Source: Flavobacterium sp. KACC 22761 (GTDB lineage: Bacteria > Bacteroidota > Bacteroidia > Flavobacteriales > Flavobacteriaceae). Taken from it: a DNA stretch of 64,000 nucleotides. The DNA is taken from positions 3,410,001-3,474,000 of the forward strand of contig NZ_CP139148.1 in NCBI RefSeq assembly GCF_034058155.1, read 5' to 3'. The position numbers were made by a program, and so were the translations under genes. Below are positions 44,454 through 53,038 of this stretch, in pieces; position 1 is the first letter of the stretch; every line of letters begins with the position of its first letter. The notes beneath the pieces are model-generated. The model had not been told where the DNA came from and did not search any database. It was given only the letters and a program-made list of their open reading frames with translations.

Positions 44454-44500
44454 CCACAGATTCCACAAGATTCCACAAATAAATTTGCGGAAATTTGTGG
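44454..44500. repeat. CCACAGATT/CCACAAAT palindromic repeat
   Basis: CCACAGATT, CCACAAGATT, CCACAAAT run in tandem, and ATTTGTGG (44493-44500) mirrors the last. Related in sequence to the GCCACAGATT repeats at 7345, 54316 and 61272. Confidence 0.5.
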
Positions 44501-44600
44501 GATTTTCGGTTATTAGAGATTTACAATTTGTAAACTTTGAGCCTGTTAATCAAGCTCATTGACTTTAAGTTCGAAGTGGCTTATTTACTAAAATATTAAA

Positions 44601-44644
44601 AACTCTGATTGTAATGTTAAAGATTGCGATCAGAGTTTTTTTTT
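44601..44644 (+). terminator. Hairpin before the M28 peptidase gene
   Basis: AACTCTGAT (44601-44609) pairs with ATCAGAGTT (44629-44637) followed by a T-run. It is probably the terminator of the PUL extension genes. A near-consensus -7 (TTCCTTTG) lies at 44689-44696. Confidence 0.65.
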
Positions 44645-44725
44645 GAGAAAAGATTGCAAAAAAACTCTGACAGGTCTAAAGAATTTTGTTCCTTTGTAAA
44701 ACAACCCAAAAATGCTATAAAAACA

Positions 44726-46117
44726 ATGAAAAAAACGATTCTTTTAACTGCTTTAGTTTTAAATGGATTGACCGCATCGTTTGCACAATCAAATGATGAA
44801 AAAAACATTAAATTATTTTACAAAAAAGCTTTAACCGAAGCTAAATGTTATTCTTGGTTAGAATATTTATCAAATGATATTGGAAGCCGCTTGTCTGGAT
44901 CAAAAGGTGCAGCCGAAGGCGTAGAATACACTAAAAGACAACTAGAAAGTCTAGGTCTTGATAAAGTTTATCTGCAAGAAGTTACAGTTCCTCACTGGGT
45001 TCGCGGTGAAAAAGAAACTGCTTTTATCTTAGACGGAAAAGTAAAAACTGCTGTGCCAATTTGTGCGTTGGGAGGTTCTGTTGCAACTCCAAAAACTGGA
45101 ATTACAGCTGAAGTAATCGAAGTACAAAGCCTTGATGAATTAAAAGGACTTGGAGATAAAGTAAAAGGCAAGATCGTATTTTTTAACCGACCGATGAATC
45201 CTGAAAACATAGGAACTTTTGATTCTTATTCAAGTGCTGGTGATCAAAGAAGAAGTGGCGCTAAGGAAGCTGCAAAACTTGGTGCAGTTGGTGCAATTGT
45301 ACGCTCTTTAAATTTACGTTTAGATGATTTTCCTCATGCGGGAGCTCAAAGTTATGGTGATTTGCCAAAAGAGCAATATATTCCAGCAGCTGCAATTAGT
45401 ACCAATGGAGCGGAATTGTTAAGCAAAACGTTGAAAGCCAATCCAGGTATAAAATTCTACTTCAAACAATCTTGCGAGACTTTGCCAGATGCTCAGTCGT
45501 ATAATGTAATTGGAGAATTGAAAGGAACAGTAACTCCTGAAAATATTATTGTTGTTGGAGGACACTTAGATTCTTGGGATTTAGCCGATGGTTCTCATGA
45601 TGATGGAGCAGGAGTAGTGCAAAGTATGGAAGTGGTTCGCATCTTGAAAAATTTGAACTATAAACCTAAAAACACAATTCGTGTGGTATTATTTATGAAT
45701 GAAGAAAATGGTGGAAAAGGTGGTGCAAAATATGAAGAAGTTGCAAAACAAAAGAACGAAAACCACATTTTTGCTTTAGAAAGTGATTCAGGAGGTTTTA
45801 CGCCAAGAGGATTTTCAATCGAAGCTGATGATGCTAACTTTAAAAAACTGCAAGAATATAAAAATCTTTTTGAGCCTTATTTGATTCATAATTTCACAAA
45901 AGGACATGCAGGATCTGATATCGAGCATTTAACTTCAAAAACGATTGTAAAAGCTGGTTTACAGCCAGATTCTCAACGTTACTTTGATTATCACCATGCA
46001 GCAAACGATAAATTTGATGCCATCAACAAAAGAGAACTTGAACTTGGCGCTGCAACTATGACATCGTTAATTTATCTAGTAGATCAAAACGGAATTGTTT
46101 TGCCAACCGCAAACTAA
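44726..46117 (+). CDS. Exported M28-family metallopeptidase
   Basis: A 463-residue di-zinc aminopeptidase or carboxypeptidase-Q-like enzyme. Signal peptide (MKKTILLTALVLNGLTASFA). A PA-like insertion lies between about 120 and 260. Metal-site motifs: VVGGHLDSWDLADGSHDDGA (His, Asp, Asp), VLFMNEENGGKGGA (Glu-Glu), ALESDSGGF and DYHHAANDKFD near the C-terminus. It probably trims peptides in the periplasm. I chose ATG 44726; an in-frame start 102 bases upstream would precede the promoter-like element. Confidence 0.93.
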   Translation: MKKTILLTALVLNGLTASFAQSNDEKNIKLFYKKALTEAKCYSWLEYLSNDIGSRLSGSKGAAEGVEYTKRQLESLGLDKVYLQEVTVPHWVRGEKETAFILDGKVKTAVPICALGGSVATPKTGITAEVIEVQSLDELKGLGDKVKGKIVFFNRPMNPENIGTFDSYSSAGDQRRSGAKEAAKLGAVGAIVRSLNLRLDDFPHAGAQSYGDLPKEQYIPAAAISTNGAELLSKTLKANPGIKFYFKQSCETLPDAQSYNVIGELKGTVTPENIIVVGGHLDSWDLADGSHDDGAGVVQSMEVVRILKNLNYKPKNTIRVVLFMNEENGGKGGAKYEEVAKQKNENHIFALESDSGGFTPRGFSIEADDANFKKLQEYKNLFEPYLIHNFTKGHAGSDIEHLTSKTIVKAGLQPDSQRYFDYHHAANDKFDAINKRELELGAATMTSLIYLVDQNGIVLPTAN

Positions 46118-46137
46118 GCTATCGTTATAATTTAAAC

Positions 46138-46172
46138 AAAAAAGCTATGAGTAAAAACTCATAGCTTTTTTT
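46138..46172. terminator. Bidirectional terminator
   Basis: AAAGCTATGAG / CTCATAGCTTT, flanked by A- and T-runs, between the convergent peptidase and YiiX-like genes. Confidence 0.85.
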
Positions 46173-46190
46173 GCTTTTAATAGTGTATTT

Positions 46191-46865
46191 CTAATAAGTA
46201 TCGATCACTGTTTTTAATAAATTTGAATCGGCAAGATCTGAAGGAGCAACAACATTTTCTTCCAGCGGAATATTATTTCCATATCTTTCTTTTAATATTT
46301 TCTGAACTCTTTCATCAGTTAAATTAAAATCTTTTAGCTTTCTGAGTTTTGATAATTCAATTCCGGCCGCGTTTTTGTAAATCTTCCAAACCAATTCAGA
46401 ACAATATATTCTATTGTCTGTCCATTCAAAATAAGCATCATATTCTTTGCCGTTAAATTGCTGGCTGTAATCCTTCATTTTCTGCATTGTTGCGGGAGTT
46501 AAGATTTCAGTAGTTTTTAATCTCTTTAAAACATATTTATTGTCTTTCCCATGCGTAATCCAATTTTGCAAAGGTGTAAGTTTGACAGGTTGAACGGCTT
46601 CAAAAACAAACAAATCTCCGTTTATTTTGTAAATAATGCCACAATGAGAAAATTTAGAATTTGTTGCAATTCGGACAGCCTCGCATTGCTGAGATTCGGA
46701 AGTTTGAAATATAATATCACCATCTTGAATTTTATCAAAAACTGCAGTTTCGACTTTTTTTCCTGAAAATGGATTATTCGGGAAAACTTTCATGGCTACA
46801 AATAAAGCACAGCCAAAACTCAATATAAAAGTGACTATGAGAAAAAGATATTTTTGTTTTTTCAT
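46191..46865 (-). CDS. YiiX/YebB-like cysteine hydrolase
   Basis: A 224-residue protein with an N-terminal membrane anchor or signal (about residues 5-25) and a permuted papain-like (NlpC/P60-related) domain. The catalytic pair is visible: His in SKFSHCGIIYK and Cys in NRIYCSELVWKIYKNAAG near the C-terminus. The DGDIIFQTSES stretch is the family opening. Related enzymes (E. coli YiiX) have amidase-type folds without known substrate. Presumably periplasmic. Near-consensus TACTTTTA upstream. Confidence 0.85.
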   Translation of the reverse strand: MKKQKYLFLIVTFILSFGCALFVAMKVFPNNPFSGKKVETAVFDKIQDGDIIFQTSESQQCEAVRIATNSKFSHCGIIYKINGDLFVFEAVQPVKLTPLQNWITHGKDNKYVLKRLKTTEILTPATMQKMKDYSQQFNGKEYDAYFEWTDNRIYCSELVWKIYKNAAGIELSKLRKLKDFNLTDERVQKILKERYGNNIPLEENVVAPSDLADSNLLKTVIDTY

Positions 46866-46934
46866 GTTTAAATTTAAAAAAAAAATAAAAGTATAATTTA
46901 TTCTTCAGTTTTCATTCGGAATTAACAGAAACAA

Positions 46935-46970
46935 AAAAGCAGAATCTCAAATGAATGAAATTCTGCTTTT
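46935..46970 (-). terminator. Terminator of the outer-membrane protein gene
   Basis: AAAAGCAGAAT and ATTCTGCTTTT arms with a 14-base loop and A-run/T-run, just after the stop at 46990 on the minus strand. Confidence 0.8.
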
Positions 46971-46989
46971 ACTATTGTGAATGAATTTT

Positions 46990-47898
46990 TTAGATTCTAA
47001 AAATTCCGCCTACTGCAACAATTCGTTGAAAAAACATAAAGTGTTGTGAAGCTTTATCTTCATTGCTCATTGTTGTTCTGATATCTTTCATGTCGATGTA
47101 ACCTCCTTTTAATTCACCTTGAAGGTAAAAATGTTTAAAGAAAGTAAAGTTCAAACCTGCTTTTGCAGATACTCCAAATCCAGAAACGTGAAAATCATCA
47201 TGACGTTCCATTCCTAACAAACTTGTATTTGTTTTCGGGTATAAAACGCCAGCTCCTAAGCCTTCAGTCAAGTTAATTTGAACTTTGTCAATATTTGGCA
47301 AACCAAACCATTTCGAAATATCATCAAATCTTGAAACTTCAGTATTAATGTAATTTAAACCATCTGTATGTTCGTACATTAAAAAAGCAGGAGGATATCC
47401 CTGTGCTTCACCTTTTGGGTATCCACCTTCAATAGCACCATTTTGAGACATATCTACAGGTGTATTGTTGTATACTCCATTGTAATAAGATCCAGGTTGA
47501 TCAGCAGGTAAATTGATGTTTCCAGTAACATTGGCAATCTGATTTTGTGTCATTACATATTTCATATGGTCAACTCCAATTGTTACACTGTAGTGGTCAC
47601 TAAAAAAATAACCCAATCTCAAGTTTGTCTGAGGAATTGTCATGTTCGCCGGATTTATATAATCAACATGATATCCTTTTGGTTTATCATGAGCAGACAT
47701 GTCAGCAACTGTAAAGTTGTAATCTTTCCCTCTAAAATTTACATCAGATTTAGTGTAGCTTTCTCTATTTCCTCCCCACATTACAAAGAATTTTCCTTTA
47801 TTATGAGCAGTATATTTTTCTTGAACCGAAATTTCGTTCTGAGCAAAAGTGTTTAGTGAAACACAAGCCAGAAAGAAAAATAAAATTTTTGTTTTCAA
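46990..47898 (-). CDS. Exported, probably outer-membrane protein of unknown function
   Basis: A 302-residue protein with signal peptide (MKTKILFFFLACVSLNTFAQ). The mature part has aromatic-rich alternating strands (FFSDHYSVTIGVDHMKYVM, LRLGYFF, GAGVLYPKTNTSL) and ends in an AVGGIFRI strand, so a beta-barrel is likely. It lies 20 bases downstream of kdsA and is probably cotranscribed with it. No family recognised. Confidence 0.78.
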   Translation of the reverse strand: MKTKILFFFLACVSLNTFAQNEISVQEKYTAHNKGKFFVMWGGNRESYTKSDVNFRGKDYNFTVADMSAHDKPKGYHVDYINPANMTIPQTNLRLGYFFSDHYSVTIGVDHMKYVMTQNQIANVTGNINLPADQPGSYYNGVYNNTPVDMSQNGAIEGGYPKGEAQGYPPAFLMYEHTDGLNYINTEVSRFDDISKWFGLPNIDKVQINLTEGLGAGVLYPKTNTSLLGMERHDDFHVSGFGVSAKAGLNFTFFKHFYLQGELKGGYIDMKDIRTTMSNEDKASQHFMFFQRIVAVGGIFRI

Positions 47899-47918
47899 AG
47901 AACTTAAGTATTATAAAT

Positions 47919-48737
47919 TTAGAATGAGTTAACTGTTTTTCTGATGGCAACTAATTTGTTCATTAAACCTTCAAAATAGTCTAAATGAAGCATATTAGCA
48001 CCGTCGCTTTTTGCATTTGCAGGATCAAAATGTGTTTCGATAAAAATACCATCAACACCAACAGCGATACCAGCTTTTGCAACCGTTTCGATCATGTCAG
48101 GTCTTCCACCTGTAACACCCGCAGTTTGATTTGGTTGTTGCAAAGAATGCGTTACATCTAGAACTGTAGAAGCATATTGTTGCATAGTAGGAATTCCTCT
48201 AAAATCAACAATCATGTCTTGGTAGCCAAACATTGTACCGCGATCCGTAACCATAACATTTTCATTGTTGCAGTCTAAAACCTTTTGTACCGCATGTTTC
48301 ATGCTCTCCGGACTCATAAATTGTCCTTTTTTCAAGTTTACTGTTTTTCCAGTATTTGCAGCTGCAACAACTAAATCAGTTTGACGAACCAAAAATGCTG
48401 GAATTTGCAAAACATCAACGTATTGTGCTGCCATATCAGCATCTTCATTCGTATGAATATCTGTTACAGTTGGAACATGAAAAGTTTCAGAAACTTTTCT
48501 TAAGATTTTCAAGGCTTTTTCGTCACCAATTCCAGAGAAACTATCAATTCTAGAACGGTTTGCTTTTTTAAAAGATCCTTTAAACACGTAAGGGATCTGA
48601 AGATTGTCGGTAATACCAACTAATTTTTCAGCAATTCTAAGCGCCATTTCTTCTCCTTCGATGGCACAAGGCCCCGCCAATAAAAAGAAATTCCCGCTGT
48701 CAGTATGCTTAATTTGAGGAATATGTTGTAAGTTCAT
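47919..48737 (-). CDS. kdsA: 3-deoxy-8-phosphooctulonate synthase
   Basis: Condenses phosphoenolpyruvate with arabinose-5-phosphate to Kdo-8-phosphate, for lipopolysaccharide. The 272 residues show FFLLAGPCAIEGEEMALRIA near the start, the KGSFKKANRSRIDSFSGIGD loop, VTDIHTNEDADMAAQYVDVL, LVVAAANTGKTVNLKKGQFM and VTDRGTMFGYQDMIVDFRG. I chose ATG 48737 because the exact -7 element at 48758-48765 would put transcription start about 48751, after the alternative ATG at 48755. Confidence 0.97.
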   Translation of the reverse strand: MNLQHIPQIKHTDSGNFFLLAGPCAIEGEEMALRIAEKLVGITDNLQIPYVFKGSFKKANRSRIDSFSGIGDEKALKILRKVSETFHVPTVTDIHTNEDADMAAQYVDVLQIPAFLVRQTDLVVAAANTGKTVNLKKGQFMSPESMKHAVQKVLDCNNENVMVTDRGTMFGYQDMIVDFRGIPTMQQYASTVLDVTHSLQQPNQTAGVTGGRPDMIETVAKAGIAVGVDGIFIETHFDPANAKSDGANMLHLDYFEGLMNKLVAIRKTVNSF

Positions 48738-48757
48738 AAAATTATTTTTTTGCACTG

Positions 48758-48765
48758 CAAAGGTA
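48758..48765 (-). promoter_or_regulatory. -7 promoter element of kdsA
   Basis: The minus strand reads TACCTTTG, an exact TAnnTTTG match, 21 bases before the ATG at 48737. Confidence 0.75.
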
Positions 48766-48809
48766 GTTATGATTTATGAGTTTCGAATGAAGATTTAAGA
48801 TAATTTTAT

Positions 48810-48954
48810 GAAGCTAATCCTGCTATCCGTTTCAATATTTCACTCTTAAACTTTTTTTTCCAAAGTCTGTTCAGGAGCTTCCTCCGGTCGCTCTGCCCAG
48901 TCAGGAAAAAATAAGTTTAAGAGTGAAATGATTTCCACTGCTATCAGGGCTAAA
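48810..48954 (-). ncRNA. Structured repeat element, copy B
   Basis: On the minus strand it runs TAGCCCTGATAGCAGTGG, then arm TTTCACTCTTAAACTT, a GC-rich loop of about 60 bases, the matching arm AAGTTTAAGAGTGAAA and AACGGATAGCAGGATTAGC. The ends match copy A (3966-4047). The central stem is entirely different and holds an additional hairpin in the loop (GGAG / CTCC). The spacer before it (48766-48809) shows nothing. Confidence 0.5.
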
Positions 48955-49196
48955 CTTTAGTGGAATTAAAGAATTTCTAAAATCGATACAAAAATAATCA
49001 AGTACTTTTTCCATGACAATATTAAAGCATGAAAAGAATCTAAGAAATGATATTTATCATGTTTAAGTATTTCCTTATTTGTAAAACGAGAAGTGTTTTA
49101 TATTTGAAAGGAATTGTTTACTTTGAGGTTAATGTACTAAGAATCTGGTGGAATTAAGAAAATTAAGTTAATTGTAGATTTCAAGTATCTAAAATT
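48955..49196. other. Spacer with no recognised feature
   Basis: AT-rich sequence between copy B of the structured element and the arylamine acetyltransferase gene. I find no open frame with coding character, no hairpin with a T-run, and no promoter motif. Confidence 0.5.
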
Positions 49197-49991
49197 TTAA
49201 AAGCCTTTTAAATTAAATTCAGTTTCAAGAACACTTTTCAAGTTTTCATCTTCAAATGAAATGATTTCTGTTTTGCCACTGATTACCGATTTTATGGAAT
49301 TTTTAAATAATATTTTTTTACCCAATGGGTTTTGTAGAACTACAATTAAGTTTTGGGTAAAAAAAGAATCTGGATGTGAGTAATTATAATAATTAGCAGG
49401 TTTAAAATCAATCCACCTTTGTGGAGAGAGATTAAATGAATATAAATTCGACCATTCTTTCCCAACTAAAATTTGAAGAAGATATTCATCATCATCGGTT
49501 TTGGTTAAAGTAAAAATATCAGAATCATGCTGAATTTCCTTTCCAATTTCGCTTAGTTTTAAAGGTTCCCGAATGCTATTTCCTCCAAAACCTAAATCAA
49601 TCAAATATTCTTCGTTTTCAATAGTGGCAATAATACCAAAATGCGTTTTTGCATTTTCTCCCGGATTTACCATTGGCCGCGCTGCAATATAATAATGCGG
49701 AATTCCTATTTCTTGAAGTGCCAACGAAAATATTCCATTAATCTGATAACAGTAACCGCCACGATTTTTATTTATAATTTGATCTACAATATCATCACCA
49801 GCAAGCGAAATGATTTTGCCAGCTTGAACATCAATATTTTCAAAAGGAACACTAAACAACTGTGATTGCATTAATTTTTTGATGCCAGCAAAATCTAATT
49901 CAATTTGTCCCGAAAAATTGATTCGGTCTAAATATTGTTGTAGGTTGAAACTTGGAGCTTCAATTTTATATTGGTTTTTTAATTGTTTCAT
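49197..49991 (-). CDS. Arylamine N-acetyltransferase
   Basis: Transfers acetyl from acetyl-CoA to arylamines or related small molecules, via a Cys-His-Asp triad. The 264 residues show SVPFENIDVQAGKIISLAGD near the start, catalytic Cys in NKNRGGYCYQINGIFSLALQ, His in NAKTHFGIIATIENEEYLID and the following Asp in DLGFGGNSIREPL. I chose the ATG at 49991 (MKQLKNQYKI), which gives the family's usual length; several in-frame ATGs lie upstream to 50054. Stands alone. Confidence 0.9.
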   Translation of the reverse strand: MKQLKNQYKIEAPSFNLQQYLDRINFSGQIELDFAGIKKLMQSQLFSVPFENIDVQAGKIISLAGDDIVDQIINKNRGGYCYQINGIFSLALQEIGIPHYYIAARPMVNPGENAKTHFGIIATIENEEYLIDLGFGGNSIREPLKLSEIGKEIQHDSDIFTLTKTDDDEYLLQILVGKEWSNLYSFNLSPQRWIDFKPANYYNYSHPDSFFTQNLIVVLQNPLGKKILFKNSIKSVISGKTEIISFEDENLKSVLETEFNLKGF

Positions 49992-50121
49992 TATGATTTC
50001 ATTTGATAGTTTCAATTTCATTGTGAAACTTAAATTCATGTTCATAAAACTCAATGGTTGAGTTTATGTAAAGTTACAAATTCTTTAAGGAGCAAGAAAA
50101 TCTGTTATTTATTGAAAAAAA

Positions 50122-50457
50122 CTAGTTTGATTTGTTTCTCCTTTCCTTCCATAATTTAATAAAGAATTGGAAGACAATAAGAAGTATTAAAACAATAATA
50201 ATAAATATCAGACCAAATAAAAGTGCTGCTAAAGGTGTTCCGCATCTGGTTTGATTTGGATGTTCATCAAAATATTTTGAAAAATTATAACTGGCCACAC
50301 TAAAAGCAGCGATTGAAAATAGTATTTGTGAGAAAATGCTAATCAATGAGACTTTTGCGAAACTCATTTCTATTGTCTTATAAATAGCTCTCGTTCCATA
50401 AATAAATTGGAAAATTATCGGCAAAAGCAATAAGATTAGAGATAGTATTCCCAACAT
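50122..50457 (-). CDS. Small membrane protein of unknown function
   Basis: A 111-residue protein with three predicted transmembrane segments (SLILLLLPIIFQFIYG near the N-terminus, a middle pair FSQILFSIAAFSVASY, and AALLFGLIFIIIVLILLIVF) and a basic C-terminal tail (KLWKERRNKSN). It follows the lipoprotein gene 50466-50918 by eight bases on the same strand, so they are likely cotranscribed. No family recognised. Confidence 0.65.
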   Translation of the reverse strand: MLGILSLILLLLPIIFQFIYGTRAIYKTIEMSFAKVSLISIFSQILFSIAAFSVASYNFSKYFDEHPNQTRCGTPLAALLFGLIFIIIVLILLIVFQFFIKLWKERRNKSN

Positions 50458-50465
50458 ATTCTAAA

Positions 50466-50918
50466 TTAATTCTGCTTCAAGCTCAATCCCATCGGAACCA
50501 TTAATATTCCTTTTTCATAAATATTCAAATAAAGGATAACTGGCTTTTTTTGTCCTTCCCAAGTCAATTCATAAACATTCAGGAATCCAGCGCCCATATC
50601 GCTTCTTTTTGTTGGAAAAGGACAACATGTTTCCATGCGTTTATAGGTTATTTTCTCTCCTTTTGGTCCCGCAAGAGCGTTCAAAAAACGGGTTTCGTTT
50701 AAGGTTTCATCTTTGGTATTTCGGTAAAAAATATTGATTGGATAATCAGGATCGTAGCCGTATTTTTTATCTTTTGCAAAAAGAGTAATGGCAAACGTAT
50801 TGTCTTTTTTCAAAATTAAATCAGGAGCATTATCATCAACATTTTTTAGAGTTGATTTTGTGCTCACGCAAGAAACTGTAGAAAATACTAAAATTAAAAA
50901 AAAGAGTATTTTTTTCAT
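50466..50918 (-). CDS. Lipoprotein of unknown function
   Basis: A 150-residue predicted lipoprotein (MKKILFFLILVFSTVSC, cysteine at residue 17). The mature region includes FAITLFAKDKKYGYDPDYPI and the double cysteine METCCPFPTKRSDMGAGFLN. It starts at ATG 50918; an in-frame ATG at 50960 lies before the -7 element at 50941-50948. It is upstream of the small membrane protein. No family recognised. Confidence 0.72.
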   Translation of the reverse strand: MKKILFFLILVFSTVSCVSTKSTLKNVDDNAPDLILKKDNTFAITLFAKDKKYGYDPDYPINIFYRNTKDETLNETRFLNALAGPKGEKITYKRMETCCPFPTKRSDMGAGFLNVYELTWEGQKKPVILYLNIYEKGILMVPMGLSLKQN

Positions 50919-50940
50919 GGTTTTAAGAGTTTTGGTCATA

Positions 50941-50948
50941 CAAAAGTA
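50941..50948 (-). promoter_or_regulatory. -7 promoter element
   Basis: The minus strand reads TACTTTTG, an exact TAnnTTTG match, 23 bases before the lipoprotein ATG at 50918. Confidence 0.65.
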
Positions 50949-51016
50949 TCGGCTTTTCATTCACAAAAAATGATTTTGAAATCTTTTTTAGTTTGAAATC
51001 AAATCCATATTGTGTT

Positions 51017-51694
51017 TCAATCGACCTTTTTTGGATTCACTTTCAATATACCAACCGCAATCAGATATTGTGCCACAAGATACGTAAGCATGATAAAAAA
51101 TGCACTTTTTTCTAATGGTGCATAAAATTTATTAATGGCCAAAATACTATCTGAAACCACAAAAACAATTGCGCCTAAAAAAACATACAGATTTCCGGGT
51201 TTCTGCCACATCAAATACCCATTAAAAGCAAACAAAAGCATAATCGAAATCACACTTGCATAAACAATTACCGGAATTTTTAAATCGCCCAAAGATGGAA
51301 GCAAAACCGTAAGCATTCCGATTAAGTATAATGCAATTATAACGCTGCCAATTCCAAAAACGATCAAATTTCTTGAGGTTTTTCTTTTAGTTTGCCTGTT
51401 GAATAAAATACAATAAACAATATGAGAAATAAGAAACGAAACTAATCCGAGAATGAAATAAATTTCGCCTAATTCTGTGAAAAGCAGGATCACATCGCCA
51501 ATCCATGAAAAGAGCAAAGCAAGTAATAAAATATTTTTTGTTGGAAATGATCGACAAAAATAAACGCTAAAACTTAACAGCGGAATTAAAATTGGTTTTA
51601 AGTATAAATCAAGGTTTTCATATCCTAACAGTAAAACAATTAGATAAATTAGGCAGAAAGCGAGGTAAATTTTAAAATATGTGGCATTTCTCAT
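51017..51694 (-). CDS. YhhN/TMEM86-family lysoplasmalogenase-like protein
   Basis: A 225-residue membrane protein with about eight hydrophobic segments. Family pattern: KNILLLALLFSWIGDVILLF, then LGLVSFLISHIVYCILFNRQ and FLGAIVFVVSDSILAINKFY; two conserved Asp residues in the SWIGDV and VSDSILA helices match the proposed active site. Members hydrolyse the vinyl-ether bond of lysoplasmalogens. The ATG at 51694 overlaps the TGA of the upstream monooxygenase-like gene by four bases (ATGA), so they are translationally coupled. A longer in-frame start (51838) lies wholly inside that gene. Confidence 0.85.
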   Translation of the reverse strand: MRNATYFKIYLAFCLIYLIVLLLGYENLDLYLKPILIPLLSFSVYFCRSFPTKNILLLALLFSWIGDVILLFTELGEIYFILGLVSFLISHIVYCILFNRQTKRKTSRNLIVFGIGSVIIALYLIGMLTVLLPSLGDLKIPVIVYASVISIMLLFAFNGYLMWQKPGNLYVFLGAIVFVVSDSILAINKFYAPLEKSAFFIMLTYLVAQYLIAVGILKVNPKKVD

Positions 51695-52974
51695 AAGGCA
51701 TTCATGGGGTTTGTAGTTTGGGGTTGGTTGTTTTTGAAATCGACAGTCACAAAATAAATTGTAGCTAAAAAAGATAAAGTTAAATAGGTTAAAATAATAG
51801 AATTGGCAAAAGAAAAAATGGTATTCAGTCCAAACCAATCACCGTTGAAAACGATAATTCCGATAGCAACGCTTAGACGGAATCCTTCCCAAAAAATGGC
51901 ATATTTGCTCTTGTCCATTAACTCGCTGTAACTATAAATAGTTGTAAAAATAAAAAAACCGTAGACAAAAATATTTGGCAGACCAATTTTAGCAATATTA
52001 TCAAACAAATAACTAACAAACAATAATGTTATCAAAACTTGAGTTACCGACCAATAAATCAGCTTTTGAGAGTTTTGTGTGCCATATTTTTCAAAGTCAA
52101 ATACGTTCTCAATTTTATTTACAGGATATTTTTCTTCAAAATTCTCTGGTCGCCAACCCGTTGGCTTAAACCAAATGGTTAATTTATCTTTCCATTTAGG
52201 AGCGCGCCATGCATCTTTTATAAGTAAGGTCAAATGCTGAAAATTAATTTTTATAGGATTCCAAGTATTTGCAGGCCTAGTGATTCCAAAAACCGGCGGA
52301 ACATCATCTAACTCCGCTTGAAAAGTGCCAAAAAGCTTATCCCAAAAAATAAAAATCTGAGAATGGTTTTTGTCTAAATATTCTGGATTTATAGCATGAT
52401 GAACACGATGATGCGAAGGCGTCACGATAATATGTTCCAAAAATCCCATTTTGTTGATATGTTTCGTGTGATACCAAAACTGCAAAAACAAATGAAGAGG
52501 CAATGTAATGGCAATTACAGAAGCTGGAACTCCTAAAAGCGCCGCGGGAATCAATAAAAACGTAAACAGATTAACCAAACTTGCAATAGGCTGACGCAAT
52601 GCGCAGGCCAGATTAAACTCTTCGCTGCTGTGATGAATGGCATGTTTGTTCCAAAGAAAATTGATTTGATGTGCTAATCGGTGGCTCCAATAACCATAAA
52701 AATCAATAACAAAAAAAGCTATAAAATAGGAGAGAACACTTGGTTCTAAATGCTGCAAAGCAATGTTAGAAACCAGCCATTCATAAGAAAGAAAAGTAAC
52801 ACTCAGCCCCAAAACATCTTTTACCGAATTTGTAATTCCGGAACTGATGCTCGATACGCTGTCAATTAACGGAGCAGTATCATTTTTCTTATAAATGCCG
52901 TAGATTTTTTCAAAAATGATTAAGGCCAAAAAAACGGGCATCGCAATGATTAGTATTTTTCCGTATTCTTCCAT
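51691..52974 (-). CDS. Fatty-acid hydroxylase family, alkylglycerol-monooxygenase-like
   Basis: A 427-residue membrane di-iron enzyme. The eight-histidine motif is complete: HRLAHQINFLWNKHAIHHSS (about residues 95-115), and SHHRVHHAINP downstream. The HHSSEEFNLACALRQ stretch is the mark of alkylglycerol monooxygenase (AGMO/TMEM195), as opposed to sterol desaturases. Additional helices at the C-terminus (about 305-425) also match AGMO length. It probably cleaves ether lipids. The gene is coupled to the lysoplasmalogenase-like gene. Confidence 0.85.
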   Translation of the reverse strand: MEEYGKILIIAMPVFLALIIFEKIYGIYKKNDTAPLIDSVSSISSGITNSVKDVLGLSVTFLSYEWLVSNIALQHLEPSVLSYFIAFFVIDFYGYWSHRLAHQINFLWNKHAIHHSSEEFNLACALRQPIASLVNLFTFLLIPAALLGVPASVIAITLPLHLFLQFWYHTKHINKMGFLEHIIVTPSHHRVHHAINPEYLDKNHSQIFIFWDKLFGTFQAELDDVPPVFGITRPANTWNPIKINFQHLTLLIKDAWRAPKWKDKLTIWFKPTGWRPENFEEKYPVNKIENVFDFEKYGTQNSQKLIYWSVTQVLITLLFVSYLFDNIAKIGLPNIFVYGFFIFTTIYSYSELMDKSKYAIFWEGFRLSVAIGIIVFNGDWFGLNTIFSFANSIILTYLTLSFLATIYFVTVDFKNNQPQTTNPMNAL

Positions 52975-52981
52975 AAAAAAA

Positions 52982-53026
52982 GCATTCTATTTTATTCAAA
53001 TATAGAATAAAATAGAATGCTTTCTA
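52982..53026 (-). terminator. clpS terminator
   Basis: A perfect 16-bp stem, GCATTCTATTTTATTC (52982-52997) and GAATAAAATAGAATGC (53005-53020), with A-run and T-run, separates clpS from the monooxygenase-like gene. Confidence 0.9.
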
Positions 53027-53038
53027 AAAAATTTGCAA

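Noticed and set aside
51695..51838. N-terminal extension of the lysoplasmalogenase-like protein
   Set aside because: The sequence lies wholly within the upstream gene, is not hydrophobic in the family pattern, and the ATGA overlap gives a better start.
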